Assembly (NCBI GenBank): GCA_030430205.1
Contig: JAUIGE010000004.1
Span: 62,001-126,000 of the forward strand
Length of the DNA stretch: 64,000 nt
Source: Bacteroidia bacterium
Lineage (GTDB): Bacteria > Bacteroidota > Bacteroidia > J057
Direction: 5' to 3'
Shown piece by piece: positions 50,231 through 59,744 of the stretch (position 1 is the first letter of the stretch; every line of letters begins with the position of its first letter). The translations under genes and the position numbers were made by a program. The notes beneath the pieces are model-generated. The model saw only the letters and a program-made list of their open reading frames with translations, did no database searches and had not been told where the DNA came from.

Positions 50231-51622
50231 ATGGAAGAGCAAAATAATCATATAGGAAATTTTTTCAGAAAGCGGTTCACAGAACCGGATGAGATGGGCG
50301 GCGCCTGGAGCAGGCCCGATGCTGCTGTAAGGCAGACTGTTTTGGCGCAGATTTCAACGCCAGCTCCTTTCTTTTTGGGAGTGAGCAAACTCTTCTTTTC
50401 TGTTGTATTAGGTACCGCTGTCGTATTGACTGCTGCCTATATCTTCTATTTAACTCAAAAAATCCATTCGCTAGAAGCCCAAGCGACCGCTTTAGCTGAA
50501 CAAATAGCACTTTCACCCTCCGAATCAGAAGTTCAATACCTGTCAGAAGAAAAAGAGAAATGGGCCTGTCGGCAGGAAGCCCATCAATTAGATATTGCAC
50601 AATTAGCGGAACGCATACAGAGCCTTCAGGATAGTTTAGGGAGCCTAAAGAAAAGCCCACTCATACAATATGTGAGGAGTGAAAAAGAAGTTCCCACGCC
50701 TCCTGTGCAGCTGGAGCCTGAATCCTCGGCTTTTCAAGCCTTTCAACTCTCCGCGATTCCCCAGATTCCTATGGCGTTTCAGCTTTCTCAAGTAGAAAGA
50801 CAGCCTATAGCCTGGAAAAGGGCCTTCACAGGTCTTGCCGTCAGAAAAAGAGAACGATTTGAAATCGGCTTTGAATCCACTTCTTTGTGGCTGAAAAGGC
50901 CGATCATCCGCTCTTTTGAAAACCTGCGGACAGCTTCGGATGAATTGCCACGGGATGAGATTTTTAGCCGAGCCAAAGGGATTTCTCTCGCTTTTTCTCC
51001 TAAACCAAAATGGTGGATACGATCAGGGATTCGCACTGCTGATGTCTCGCAGGATGAAAGCAGCCGAATGGTGGTCGCCTATAATACCGCTCGTGAATAC
51101 CGCCTGCCCACAGGCGAAATAGGAAATGACCTGAGACTGGCAAGCTCGACGCCCTACCGGGCTACGGAAAGTCAAATCAGCCTGCTTTTCAAAAGGGGTG
51201 AGACATTGCAGGATGGGGATTGGCTGGAAGTCAATATCCGCGAAGCATTGAATCAACAATACCTGCAAATTCCACTGGGCGTGGAATACATACATGGAGA
51301 TGGGCGCCTGGGCTGGTCCTTGCAAGGCGGTGGACAATGGAACCGCATCACCTTTGGGGATTACTTTATCTCCGCCAGCATCATGGGAGCCAGGGGACTT
51401 CCTGTCACCATCGCCAGGACCTTTGTCGCTTCCGGGAGGATTCCTCCCAGCCATTTCCTCAGCGCCTATGGCGGCGCGGGACTGAATTATCAGTTCTTCA
51501 GGCATTGGCAGGCAAGAGTTGCCCTGGCTTACAATTATAACTTTATCGGCAACACAGGCAGATTTGTGGCTGCCAATAAAATAGATCGTTCTTTAAAAAT
51601 TGGGCTCTATTACCAATTTTAG
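50231..51622 (+). CDS. Membrane protein with N-terminal anti-sigma-like part, coiled coil and C-terminal beta-barrel-like domain
   Basis: 463 residues. The first 45 residues are cytosolic and short (MEEQNNHIGNFFRKRF). One membrane helix is about 47-70 (LFFSVVLGTAVVLTAAYIFYL), then a coiled coil about 72-145 (KIHSLEAQATALAEQIAL, LAERIQSLQDSLGSLKK), a Pro-rich linker, and from about 215 alternating strands with aromatic residues (FEIGFESTSLWL, LGWSLQGGGQWNRITFGDYFI, ARVALAYNYNFIG) ending in the C-terminal Phe typical of outer-membrane barrels. It is encoded right after an ECF sigma factor, where an anti-sigma factor is expected. It may bridge inner and outer membranes; this architecture is inferred, not proven. 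Confidence 0.65.
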   Translation: MEEQNNHIGNFFRKRFTEPDEMGGAWSRPDAAVRQTVLAQISTPAPFFLGVSKLFFSVVLGTAVVLTAAYIFYLTQKIHSLEAQATALAEQIALSPSESEVQYLSEEKEKWACRQEAHQLDIAQLAERIQSLQDSLGSLKKSPLIQYVRSEKEVPTPPVQLEPESSAFQAFQLSAIPQIPMAFQLSQVERQPIAWKRAFTGLAVRKRERFEIGFESTSLWLKRPIIRSFENLRTASDELPRDEIFSRAKGISLAFSPKPKWWIRSGIRTADVSQDESSRMVVAYNTAREYRLPTGEIGNDLRLASSTPYRATESQISLLFKRGETLQDGDWLEVNIREALNQQYLQIPLGVEYIHGDGRLGWSLQGGGQWNRITFGDYFISASIMGARGLPVTIARTFVASGRIPPSHFLSAYGGAGLNYQFFRHWQARVALAYNYNFIGNTGRFVAANKIDRSLKIGLYYQF

Positions 51623-51659
51623 CATAATCTTTATATTTGAATATTAAATTTCATCCCTT

Positions 51660-52013
51660 ATGAAACTATCCGTTTTAAGTTTGATTCTGTTGGCCTTTAT
51701 GGCCTTTACCTCTTGCGAGAGTGAGCGGGTCGAACCTACCGTAGATCTGGGCGATACCGCCATTGATCTGGGAGATGTCACCTCTGAAGGAGACATGGAG
51801 CGTGCTGCCTGCTATGAGTTTGTTGGCAGGGTCACGCGCCCGTTGACATTTCCCCTGACCATCACCTTTGACCAGGGACGTACGACGCATGTGGTTGCTA
51901 CTGCTGCTGACCTGGCAGCTATTGACAGACGCTGTGCGTACAGCATCAGGCCTTCACACATTCGTGTGACCAGAAGTCCGCGAACAACGGGCACCCTTAC
52001 CCGCAGAAGGTAG
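51660..52013 (+). CDS. Small lipoprotein of unknown function
   Basis: 117 residues. Signal ends LLAFMAFTSC, then an acidic stretch (DLGDTAIDLGDVTSEGD) and a basic, Arg-rich second half (RDRR..., RSPRTTGTLTRRR). It lies 37 bases after the sigma/membrane-protein pair on the same strand and could be an effector of that regulon, but there is no family match I can name. Confidence 0.6.
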   Translation: MKLSVLSLILLAFMAFTSCESERVEPTVDLGDTAIDLGDVTSEGDMERAACYEFVGRVTRPLTFPLTITFDQGRTTHVVATAADLAAIDRRCAYSIRPSHIRVTRSPRTTGTLTRRR

Positions 52014-52028
52014 GATCGCAACCGATAA

Positions 52029-52060
52029 TCGTAGGGTCAGGTTGTAATCTGACTCTACGA
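52029..52060. repeat. Palindromic hairpin (family copy 2)
   Basis: TCGTAGGGTCAG (52029-52040) pairs with CTGACTCTACGA (52049-52060) over 12 bases with one G-T type mismatch, leaving an 8-base loop. Shares the GTAGGG...TAAT...CTAC plan with the palindrome at 10401-10422. It lies 16 bases after the stop of the preceding gene. Confidence 0.82.
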
Positions 52061-52172
52061 TACATCCTTTTTCCTAAGCCTTCAATTATAGCTGTCCTCA
52101 TTCCTTATTTTTCCCTATTATAAGCTCCAACATCTGCAAATCTGCTGCGCTGCAAATCTGCCAACTCACCTC

Positions 52173-54578
52173 ATGTTCATGAAAATCCTATACCCATTTC
52201 TCCTATTTCTCTTTCCTTTGCAGCAAATGGCTCAACCCCAAATTCATAGCATCACAGTTGCGAGCAGCCAGGTCGAACTTTTCGATAAATTCGAAGCGAG
52301 GCTGGATATCACAGCGACTTTTGACAATCCTTATGATTATGATCAGCTCTCGGTAAAAGCCGTTTTTACCGGCCCTGCTAACCAGCGGTTTGAGGTGGAT
52401 GGCTTTTACCAGGATTATTTTCAGCAAAATATGGCGGGAGGACTCATTCCGGATGGAAATGGATTTACGATTCGTTTTTCGCCTAATAAAAAAGGCCAGT
52501 GGAGCTGTGAGCTGACTGTCACAGACAGTACGGGAACGAGCACAGCTTCGACTTTACAGTTTGACTGCGTAGCCTTTACCCATCCGAAAAATAACGGCTT
52601 TGTCCGAACAAGTGGCAAGAACTATTTACAATTTGATGATGGAGATCAATACATCCCCATAGGGGAAAATATCTGCTGGCAGAATGGCAATGCCTGGTCC
52701 GATTACAGCCTTTGGCTGGGGAAACTGGCAGATCATGGCGGAAATTTTTTCCGTCTGTGGCATGCCCATTGGGGGCTGGGGATAGAGTGGAAGGATGGCT
52801 GGCGAAGCTTTCAGGGCTTGCGCAAATACCAACAGGTCAACTGTTTCTACCAGGATTGGATGTTTGATTTTTGTGCTGAAAAAGGCATCTATGTCATGCT
52901 CGCCCTCCAGCATCATGGGCCCGTCTCTACCCAGGTCAATCCCAACTGGGACGACAGTCCCTACAATACCGCCAATGGTGGTCCTTGCAATAATACTTCC
53001 CAGTTTTTCACAAATACGGAGGCCATCGCTCATACAAAAAACCGTTACCGCTACATCATCGCCCGCTGGGGCTATGCGCGCAGCATCATGGCCTGGGAGC
53101 TTTTCAATGAAGTAGAATGGACTGATAACTACAGCAGCAATGCCGTCAAAGTGATCGATTGGCATGCTGATATGGCTGCTTACCTCAAGCAGATGGATCC
53201 CTACAATCACCTCGTCACGACCAGCTTTGCACACGATGACAAGGAAGCCATGGTATGGGCCAATACCGACATTGACATAACCCAAACACATTATTACATC
53301 AATTCGCCCCATATTGAGCGTATCCTCAAAGGCGGCATCACCAACTACCTGGATATGTATCAAAAACCTACCCTGACAGGGGAATTTGGCTTAGGCTTGT
53401 CCAGCACTTTATCATCTGTCGATCCCGATGGGATTCATATTCATAATTCTCTTTGGGGCGCTCTCTTCGGAGGGGGAATGGGCAGCGCCATGAGTTGGTG
53501 GTGGGATATTTATATTCATCCGCAGGATTTGTACTACCATTTTGATCCTTTGTCCAAAGTGAAAGACCAGATCGGCTTTGTGAAACAAGATATGCGCCCT
53601 GCCCAGGGACTCGTTACAGGTGCCTCTGGTGACTTATCCATCACGCCAGGCGGCGGTTGGGGGGTAATAGGCTTAGACTCGATTTTTATTGATAATAAGG
53701 GCGTCGTTAGCCCTGCTAATCCCTCATTGGGGAGTTTTTTGTATGGTTCTCAATGGAATACGCAATTCCGCTCTCCGCCTGTCTTTTCCGTCGACTATCC
53801 TGCTGCGGGGACATTTAAGATCCGTACAGGCAGTGGAACGGGAACCGCTCCCCGGATTTTGGTCTGGCTGGATGGCATGCTCATCCTGCAGCAGAATGCT
53901 GCTACTGATACGACCTATTCCATCAATATTCCCGCCGGAAAACACACCATTCATGTCGATAATCGCGGTACCGATTGGATCTCCATCGCAGCCTATACAT
54001 TCGAAGGATTAGGCTCCCTGGTGGATTCCTATGTACTGACATCGGCAGATCAAAAAACAGCTGCTGGCTGGTTGTTGAATAATCAATACAATCACCAAAC
54101 GGTTCCTACGGGAAGCGTGCCTGCACCTGCCATCGGAGCCGAATTCAGCCTGCAAGGCTTTCACGACAGCACCTATTATGTCAAATGGTTTGACTGCATC
54201 ACGGGAGCCATGGTCTCCAGCCAGCAACTGACTGTGACCAGCAATGAATTGAAATTTCCCATTCCAGACCTGTATTGGGACCTGGCTTTTGTGGTGAATG
54301 GCGAAGAGCCTATCGTGGCTTCGCTGGATCATGATGTGGAAAATCTTGATTTTCAGCTATATCCCAATCCCGTTACCGCAGGAGGCAATATCCATATCCA
54401 ATTCGATGGAGTTATCCAGCGGCTAAGCCTCCTGGATATGAGCGGGCGGGAGCTCCTGAAAAGGGAGGATTTTCAGGGAGAGTTGGCTTTGGCTTCGAAT
54501 CTTGCGCCCGGATTTTATTGGGTAAAAGTCGAAGGGGGGGGGCGGATAGGGGTAAAGCCTTTAGTCCTTCAGCCTTGA
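52173..54578 (+). CDS. Secreted DUF5060 glycoside hydrolase-like protein with T9SS sorting domain
   Basis: 801 residues. Signal peptide (ILYPFLLFLFPLQQMAQ). About 25-130: DUF5060 sandwich (FDKFEARLDITATFDNPYDY, RFSPNKKGQWSCELTVTDS). Then a GH5-like TIM barrel from about 140 with YIPIGENICWQNG, FRLWHAHWGLGIEW, and the candidate acid/base in IMAWELFNEVEWT (about 312) and nucleophile region in PTLTGEFGLGLSS (about 405). A C-terminal T9SS domain begins FQLYPNPVTAGGNIHIQF. It should be exported by T9SS to act on a polysaccharide at the surface. Polysaccharide class is unknown. The leader carries repeated CTGCAAATC words. Confidence 0.88.
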   Translation: MFMKILYPFLLFLFPLQQMAQPQIHSITVASSQVELFDKFEARLDITATFDNPYDYDQLSVKAVFTGPANQRFEVDGFYQDYFQQNMAGGLIPDGNGFTIRFSPNKKGQWSCELTVTDSTGTSTASTLQFDCVAFTHPKNNGFVRTSGKNYLQFDDGDQYIPIGENICWQNGNAWSDYSLWLGKLADHGGNFFRLWHAHWGLGIEWKDGWRSFQGLRKYQQVNCFYQDWMFDFCAEKGIYVMLALQHHGPVSTQVNPNWDDSPYNTANGGPCNNTSQFFTNTEAIAHTKNRYRYIIARWGYARSIMAWELFNEVEWTDNYSSNAVKVIDWHADMAAYLKQMDPYNHLVTTSFAHDDKEAMVWANTDIDITQTHYYINSPHIERILKGGITNYLDMYQKPTLTGEFGLGLSSTLSSVDPDGIHIHNSLWGALFGGGMGSAMSWWWDIYIHPQDLYYHFDPLSKVKDQIGFVKQDMRPAQGLVTGASGDLSITPGGGWGVIGLDSIFIDNKGVVSPANPSLGSFLYGSQWNTQFRSPPVFSVDYPAAGTFKIRTGSGTGTAPRILVWLDGMLILQQNAATDTTYSINIPAGKHTIHVDNRGTDWISIAAYTFEGLGSLVDSYVLTSADQKTAAGWLLNNQYNHQTVPTGSVPAPAIGAEFSLQGFHDSTYYVKWFDCITGAMVSSQQLTVTSNELKFPIPDLYWDLAFVVNGEEPIVASLDHDVENLDFQLYPNPVTAGGNIHIQFDGVIQRLSLLDMSGRELLKREDFQGELALASNLAPGFYWVKVEGGGRIGVKPLVLQP

Positions 54579-54591
54579 TGCATGGCCCATC

Positions 54592-55267
54592 CTATTTAGT
54601 TTTTTCAAATTTTATCGCAAGGGATGTCCCTATGATGAAGTTATGGTCAGTGGGTGCGCTTTGCGTTTCAAAAATGCTGTCTTTGCTCTTTAGCCATCGG
54701 CCTTCCTATCTCCAGGCGACAGCCTGGGTGGGGAGATAGTCCAGGTTGAGCGAAAGCCCTGTGGTGGAAAAGCCATTTGCTGTCCCTGTCGGAATCATGA
54801 TCTCTGTTTCGTCCTGGTAATACTCTGTTCTGATAGCCATTTTCCACTTGTCGGAAATGCTGACTTGGCCGATGATGATCGGACTCATCCATAGATCATA
54901 AGTGGAGCTGCCGGGGCTGCTTTGCTGGATTCCTATGTCAAAAGCAGCAGTGAAGCTGAATCTTTCTGTTAGCTGAAACTGCCCAAACAGGTTATTAAAA
55001 TACCGCATACGTCGGGTCGTATCCGGGTCATCTGTCCCGATGAAAGTGCTCCAATTGAGGGTGGTTTTTTCCGAAGGACAAAAATGCACCTGGCTCCCCA
55101 AAGAGGGCAATGAGTTGCCCGGGAGCCGCTGGATGCGTTGCCAGCCATTGACTAGCAGCGCTGCAAATTCCCATTTGTCATAGGGTGCGAAGCTGAGTTT
55201 TGCGCCTGTGAGAAAGTAGGGAGAATTTTAAGAGCAAGAGCAGGGTATAAGTTTTGAGATGCTTCAT
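54592..55267 (-). pseudogene. Outer-membrane porin (BBP2/OmpL-like), deleted and interrupted
   Basis: ATG at 55265-55267 (minus) begins a signal peptide (KHLKTYTLLLLLKFSLLS) that soon goes out of frame. A different frame carries the porin C-terminus: YFLTGAKLSFAPYDKWEFA, WQRIQRLPGNSLPSLG, FIGTDDPDTTRRMRYFNN, YYQDETEIMIPTG, YLPTQAVAWR. A TAG then interrupts at 54706-54708, after which EGRWLKSKDSIFE and NFIIGTSLAIKFEKTK restore the normal end of the family before the stop at 54592-54594. The gene has lost most of the barrel, has a frameshift, and has an internal stop. Confidence 0.85.
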
Positions 55268-55292
55268 CTGTGATCGTTTTCACTTTCACTCA

Positions 55293-56063
55293 TCACTTTT
55301 TGCGGATAAGTAAGCCCACTGCAACTCCCACAATCACAAGCGCACAAATCGCTATTACCACCAGCAATTCCTGGATAGGTGTAGTATCTGCCGCACGTTT
55401 GGAATAGATGCCAAATAAAGCCCAGAGCACAACCATAGAATGGATAAAATCCCTTTTCCTGATTTGCATGAGCAGTGTGATGCCCGTCGCTACAAGGATG
55501 ACGATGGCCGCCCAAATCCATTCTGCTATTCCCCCTCCCTGAAAGCCGGAATCCACCAGCAGTGTAGTCACATTGGCGACCGTAGCAACGGTAATCCATC
55601 CCAGGTAAACCGAAATTGGGGCATTGACAAGAAATCGGATAGAGGGGCTATGTGCCTTTTCCCCGATCTCCAGTTTTCTATGCATCATAATCAGAGAACC
55701 CAATATCCCCAGCATGATGAGCAGGCTTAACCAGACGATCTGATAGTGCCAGGCAAAGATCCAGGCACCATTGAAAAGAGCCTGTATCAAAAACCAGGGC
55801 CCTATTTTCGCTACCCACTCGTCCATCGATTGCTTTTTGGAAAAAGCCGAGATGATCCCATAGGTCACAAAAACCGCCAGCCAGAGGTAAATCAATCCCC
55901 AAATAGAGAAGGTGAATCCGGCAGGAACAAACAAATTGGGGTACATATCCGAAAGTTCCCCGGTGTTGAGGCCATTGATGGGGAGGGCATTTGCCAACGC
56001 ATTGACCACGATGGTAAACAGGAAGCCGACAAGGTTGAGGAGGGAAAGTGTTTTGGTGCTCAT
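55293..56063 (-). CDS. TspO/MBR-like tryptophan-rich membrane protein
   Basis: 256 residues from ATG 56063; codons before it read through the terminator hairpin. About seven or eight membrane helices. VPAGFTFSIWGLIYL near residue 45, FNGAWIFAWHYQ and YLGWITVATVANVTTLL match the tryptophan-rich TspO-like family of Bacteroidota; true TspO proteins have five helices, so this is an extended relative. Members bind porphyrins or act as sensory transporters; no role is evident here. Confidence 0.82.
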   Translation of the reverse strand: MSTKTLSLLNLVGFLFTIVVNALANALPINGLNTGELSDMYPNLFVPAGFTFSIWGLIYLWLAVFVTYGIISAFSKKQSMDEWVAKIGPWFLIQALFNGAWIFAWHYQIVWLSLLIMLGILGSLIMMHRKLEIGEKAHSPSIRFLVNAPISVYLGWITVATVANVTTLLVDSGFQGGGIAEWIWAAIVILVATGITLLMQIRKRDFIHSMVVLWALFGIYSKRAADTTPIQELLVVIAICALVIVGVAVGLLIRKK

Positions 56064-56072
56064 GATAACTTT

Positions 56073-56107
56073 TGTAAAAAAAAAGTGACTCCCTAAGAAG
56101 TCACTTT
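56073..56107 (-). terminator. Intrinsic terminator after the fasciclin gene
   Basis: On the minus strand AAAGTGACT (complement of 56099-56107) pairs with AGTCACTTT (complement of 56082-56090) over nine bases, with an eight-base loop, followed by a T-run (complement of 56076-56084). It separates the fasciclin gene from the downstream TspO-like gene. Confidence 0.85.
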
Positions 56108-56132
56108 CCATATTTATTTCCAAAAAATACTT

Positions 56133-57056
56133 TTATGGCAGAAGTACTTTATCTACTGCGTGTATCACGCCATTGGTTCCCTGTACATCTGTGATGATGA
56201 TATTCACAGTCTGATCACTTGAAGTAGTGATCTGGGCACCTGAGCCCAGGTCGATTTCGAAGGTGCCGCCGAGCGAAGTAATGATTTGACCATTGGTCAA
56301 TTCGTCAGATTGTACATTCGCAGCATTCACTACATGATATTTCAATACGGCTTCAAGTGTTGCCACTGGAATGTCAGCAAGCGTATTCCAGTTAGGATTT
56401 GAATCCAGCAATGCCTGGAAAGCGTCGTTGGTTGGGGCAAACACAGTAAATGGGCCCGCACCAGTCAGGATAGAGACAAAATCTGTGGTCAGATCCGCAC
56501 GTGTCAAAGCTGCTACGAGTGAGCTAAATGCGCCGTTGTTGGAAGCAAGGTTTACCACATTTGGGGGGAGCATGACGCGATCAATGATATGGATGATACC
56601 ATTGTCAGCCTCTACATCAGTTGTAGAAGGTAAGGCTGAGCCATTGAAAGAAACCCCACCCGTAACATTTACCTGAAGAGAAAGTGCTTCACCATTAGGG
56701 CCTGTTGCCAAAGTATTGACATAGGTGTCTGAAAGATCTCCTGAACCTATATTTCCACTTACAACGTGAAAAAGCAATACACTTGTGAGGGTAGCATTGT
56801 CAATATCACTCAGAGAGTTCCACGCTGGATTAGAATCCAGCAAATCCTGAAAGGCCTGATTGCTAGGCGCAAAAACAGTAAAAGGGCCATCTGCCTGAAG
56901 ATCATCTACGAGGCCTGCCTGCTCGAGTGCCTCTACCAGCAAGCTCAGCTGCTCATTGTCACTGGCAATAACCGTAATGTCTTTAACTTTGTCGGTACAA
57001 GCACTGAAAGCGATCATACCTACGAACAATAGGGAAAGAAATTTTAAACGCATCAT
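56133..57056 (-). CDS. Lipoprotein with two fasciclin (FAS1) domains
   Basis: 307 residues. A short signal ends in LLFVGMIAFSAC, followed by two FAS1 domains, residues about 30-165 and 170-305, each with the H1 block (TVFAPSNQAFQDLL; TVFAPTNDAFQALL) and the H2 block (GIIHIIDRVMLPP; GVIHAVDKVLLP). FAS1 proteins mediate adhesion or bind small ligands on the cell surface. Two adjacent ATG codons are possible starts. A tandem 14-bp repeat lies in the leader at about 57062-57092. Confidence 0.93.
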   Translation of the reverse strand: MMRLKFLSLLFVGMIAFSACTDKVKDITVIASDNEQLSLLVEALEQAGLVDDLQADGPFTVFAPSNQAFQDLLDSNPAWNSLSDIDNATLTSVLLFHVVSGNIGSGDLSDTYVNTLATGPNGEALSLQVNVTGGVSFNGSALPSTTDVEADNGIIHIIDRVMLPPNVVNLASNNGAFSSLVAALTRADLTTDFVSILTGAGPFTVFAPTNDAFQALLDSNPNWNTLADIPVATLEAVLKYHVVNAANVQSDELTNGQIITSLGGTFEIDLGSGAQITTSSDQTVNIIITDVQGTNGVIHAVDKVLLP

Positions 57057-57062
57057 AATTTT

Positions 57063-57091
57063 AGGTTGTTAAATTTTGGTTGTTAAATTTT
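57063..57091 (-). repeat. Tandem 14-bp duplication in the fasciclin leader
   Basis: GGTTGTTAAATTTT occurs twice in direct succession on the + strand starting at about 57063, that is, in the leader of the minus-strand fasciclin gene, six bases upstream of its start. Recent slippage duplication is likely. Confidence 0.85.
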
Positions 57092-57179
57092 GTAGGGTCT
57101 TTAACAGGAAAGCTTTCTTTTTTGTTTAATGAAATGCAAAAAAGATTAAACAAAATTTTATCTCATCTCCCATATCATC

Positions 57180-58067
57180 ATGAAAAACTACCTATTCCTC
57201 CTCATCCTTTCTCTTCCTTTCTGGAGCTGCGCTCAGGAAACGACAAAAGCCTCCATCACCCATGATGGCATGCGAAGAGAATACATTCTCTATGTTCCCG
57301 CCAATTATAGCGGCACAGAGGCTGTGCCTCTGCTGCTCAACTTCCATGGCTATACCGGCAATGCCGCTGGTCAGATGGGCTATGCTGATTTTCGGCCGAT
57401 AGCCGACACCGCAGGCTTTATCGTGGTGCATCCACAAGGCACTCAGCTCGATGGCCGGACACATTGGAATGTGGGCGGATGGACCCTCGCCAGCAAGACT
57501 GACGATGTGGGTTTTACCGCTGCCCTGATAGACTCTCTATCTGCGGCCTATAAGGTCGATCCCAAAAGAATATATGCCACAGGCATGTCCAATGGCGGCT
57601 ATATGAGCTTCCTGCTCGCCTGTCAGCTCAGCGATAAAATCGCTGCAATCGCCTCCGTAACCGGCTCCATGACGCCCCAGACATACAAAGCCTGTGATCC
57701 CCATCACCCCACGCCTGTCATGCAGATTCATGGTACTGCCGACGCCACGGTTCCCTACGAGGGAAACCCCATCTGGACCCAGTCTATAGACCAGGTCATG
57801 CAATACTGGATTAGCTACAATCACTGCAAAAAATCACCTGTGGTGACCCCATTGCCCGATGTAGACACCACAGATGGCAGCACCGTCGAGCATATTGTCT
57901 ATAAATCCAATAAAACCGGCATCAGCACCGAGCACTTCAAAGTGACCGGAGGTGGCCACAAATGGCCCCTTCCAGAAGGAGGAGGCGAAGGCACCAACCA
58001 TGATTTTGATGCTACGCTGGAGATTTGGAAGTTTTTTTTGAGGTATGATTTGGAGGGGGAGCGGTAG
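57180..58067 (+). CDS. PHB-depolymerase/LpqC-type secreted esterase
   Basis: 295 residues. Signal peptide/lipoprotein start (LFLLILSLPFWSC). REYILYVPANYSG, VPLLLNFHGYTGN (oxyanion), nucleophile elbow ATGMSNGGY (Ser about 137), the Asp in IHGTADATVPYEG and the His in GGGHKWP near the end form a complete triad. The family covers extracellular PHB depolymerases, feruloyl and acetylxylan esterases. Cys in WSCAQ would also allow lipid anchoring. Upstream of a GH30 glycosidase, consistent with plant- or algal-polymer use. Confidence 0.9.
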   Translation: MKNYLFLLILSLPFWSCAQETTKASITHDGMRREYILYVPANYSGTEAVPLLLNFHGYTGNAAGQMGYADFRPIADTAGFIVVHPQGTQLDGRTHWNVGGWTLASKTDDVGFTAALIDSLSAAYKVDPKRIYATGMSNGGYMSFLLACQLSDKIAAIASVTGSMTPQTYKACDPHHPTPVMQIHGTADATVPYEGNPIWTQSIDQVMQYWISYNHCKKSPVVTPLPDVDTTDGSTVEHIVYKSNKTGISTEHFKVTGGGHKWPLPEGGGEGTNHDFDATLEIWKFFLRYDLEGER

Positions 58068-58077
58068 AGGACAGAGG

Positions 58078-58112
58078 GCAGTGGGCAGTGGGCAGTGGGC
58101 AGTAGGCAGTGG
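58078..58112 (+). repeat. Short 7-bp tandem repeat (GGCAGTG type)
   Basis: GGCAGTG-like units run five times in a row directly after the esterase gene stop (one unit has A for G). No coding role; typical slippage-prone repeat. Confidence 0.85.
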
Positions 58113-58237
58113 GGAAATCAAGCCCAAAAATTACCATACAATACTACTACCCCCGCCAAAAAGACCTAAACACCTCCTATCATTTCCAGAAAAGTTCCTC
58201 ATATTTCGATTCGGGCTTAATGTAAATTACTTACCAT

Positions 58238-59710
58238 ATGAAATCACTATTTATCCTCTCTCTTCTCGCTTTTTTCGTTTTTGGCTGTGCGCCTCAAAAA
58301 GAGCAAACAGCCGTTTCTCCTGCAAGCACCCCTTCTTTTTCCGTCGACGGAAAAGAAGCCACCATCTATACCACGGCCGACAGCACAGAGCTGCGCCTGA
58401 CTCAGACAGGCAAAAAATCTTTTGCAGCTGCTAACCAACCTCTCGAAACAGAGGTAGGCATTTTCGTTAATCCGAATAAAAGCTTCCAGGCTTTACTGGG
58501 TATTGGCGGTGCCATCACGGACGCTTCCTCCGAAGTTTTCGCCACCTTATCCGAAGAAAAACAGGCAGAATTTCTTAAAGCATATTATGACAAAGAGGAA
58601 GGCATCGGCTATACGCTGGCGCGCACCCATATCCACAGCTGCGATTTCAGCAAAGGGAGCTATACCTATGTCACGGATGCGGACAAAGAATTGAAGACCT
58701 TCAATATAGATCACGATAAGGAATTTCGGATTCCCCTGATCAAAAGGGCCACAGCAGCGGCAGGCGGCAAACTGCCTCTCTATGTGAGTCCCTGGAGCCC
58801 GCCTCCATTTATGAAAACCAATGACCAAATGCTGCAGGGCGGCAGCCTGCGCCCCGAATATGCAGGCGCATGGGCGCTGTACTATGCCAAATTTATCCAG
58901 GCCTATGAGGCCTTGGGCATGCCCATCTGGGGGCTGACGATTCAAAATGAGCCGATGGCTACCCAGCGCTGGGAAAGCTGTATTTATACAGCTGAGCAGG
59001 AAAGGGATTTTCTCAAAAATCACCTCGGACCTACCCTGGAGCGCGAAGGCCTCGGCGACAAAAAAATCATCGTTTGGGATCACAACCGCGACCTGATCAC
59101 CCACCGCGCCAATACGATCTTCGAAGATCCCGAAGCTTCCAAATATGCCTGGGGCATCGGTTTTCACTGGTACGAGACCTGGACGGGCAGCGACCCCATG
59201 TTTACCAATCTCGATGCCATCAAAGATGCATTTCCTGACAAAAACCTGGTCTTCACCGAAGGCTGTAATGAAGCTTTTGACGCAAATAAATACCACTATT
59301 TCCCCAATGCCGAGCGCTACGGCCGCTCTATGATCAATGACTTCAACCAGGGTACCGTGGCCTGGACAGACTGGAATATCCTGCTCGATGAGACCGGTGG
59401 TCCCAACCATGTGCAAAACCTCTGTTTTGCGCCGGTGCACGCGGACACGCGTACGGGGGAGCTGATCTATACGCCGACCTATTACTATATAGGTCATTTC
59501 TCTAAGTTTATTCGCCCGGGGGCGAAGCGGGTGAGTACGGTGTGTAGCAGAAGTTTTCTGCTGAGTACTTCATTTTTGAATGAAGATGGCAGCATGGTGA
59601 CCGTGGTGATGAACCACACGGATCAGCCGATCAGTTATAAGCTGTATATAGGCGAAAAGGCAGTGGAAGAGCGGATCTTGCCGCATGCGATGCAGACGCT
59701 GGTGTATTAA
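58238..59710 (+). CDS. Glycoside hydrolase family 30 (glucosylceramidase-like), lipoprotein
   Basis: 490 residues. Lipoprotein signal (LSLLAFFVFGC). GH30 TIM barrel: LGIGGAITDASSEVFA at the start, TLARTHIHSCDFS, YVSPWSPPPFMKTN, acid/base Glu in LTIQNEPMATQRWES (about 239) and nucleophile Glu in VFTEGCNEAF (about 341), then a beta-sandwich C-terminal part with VNMNH-type MVTVVMNHTD. GH30 enzymes cleave beta-1,6 or beta-1,3-linked glucans or glucosylceramide; specificity cannot be read here. Followed at 34 bases by an AraC-type regulator gene. Confidence 0.93.
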   Translation: MKSLFILSLLAFFVFGCAPQKEQTAVSPASTPSFSVDGKEATIYTTADSTELRLTQTGKKSFAAANQPLETEVGIFVNPNKSFQALLGIGGAITDASSEVFATLSEEKQAEFLKAYYDKEEGIGYTLARTHIHSCDFSKGSYTYVTDADKELKTFNIDHDKEFRIPLIKRATAAAGGKLPLYVSPWSPPPFMKTNDQMLQGGSLRPEYAGAWALYYAKFIQAYEALGMPIWGLTIQNEPMATQRWESCIYTAEQERDFLKNHLGPTLEREGLGDKKIIVWDHNRDLITHRANTIFEDPEASKYAWGIGFHWYETWTGSDPMFTNLDAIKDAFPDKNLVFTEGCNEAFDANKYHYFPNAERYGRSMINDFNQGTVAWTDWNILLDETGGPNHVQNLCFAPVHADTRTGELIYTPTYYYIGHFSKFIRPGAKRVSTVCSRSFLLSTSFLNEDGSMVTVVMNHTDQPISYKLYIGEKAVEERILPHAMQTLVY

Positions 59711-59744
59711 AAGAACGGAATCTTTTCCGATATTCGGCACCAGC

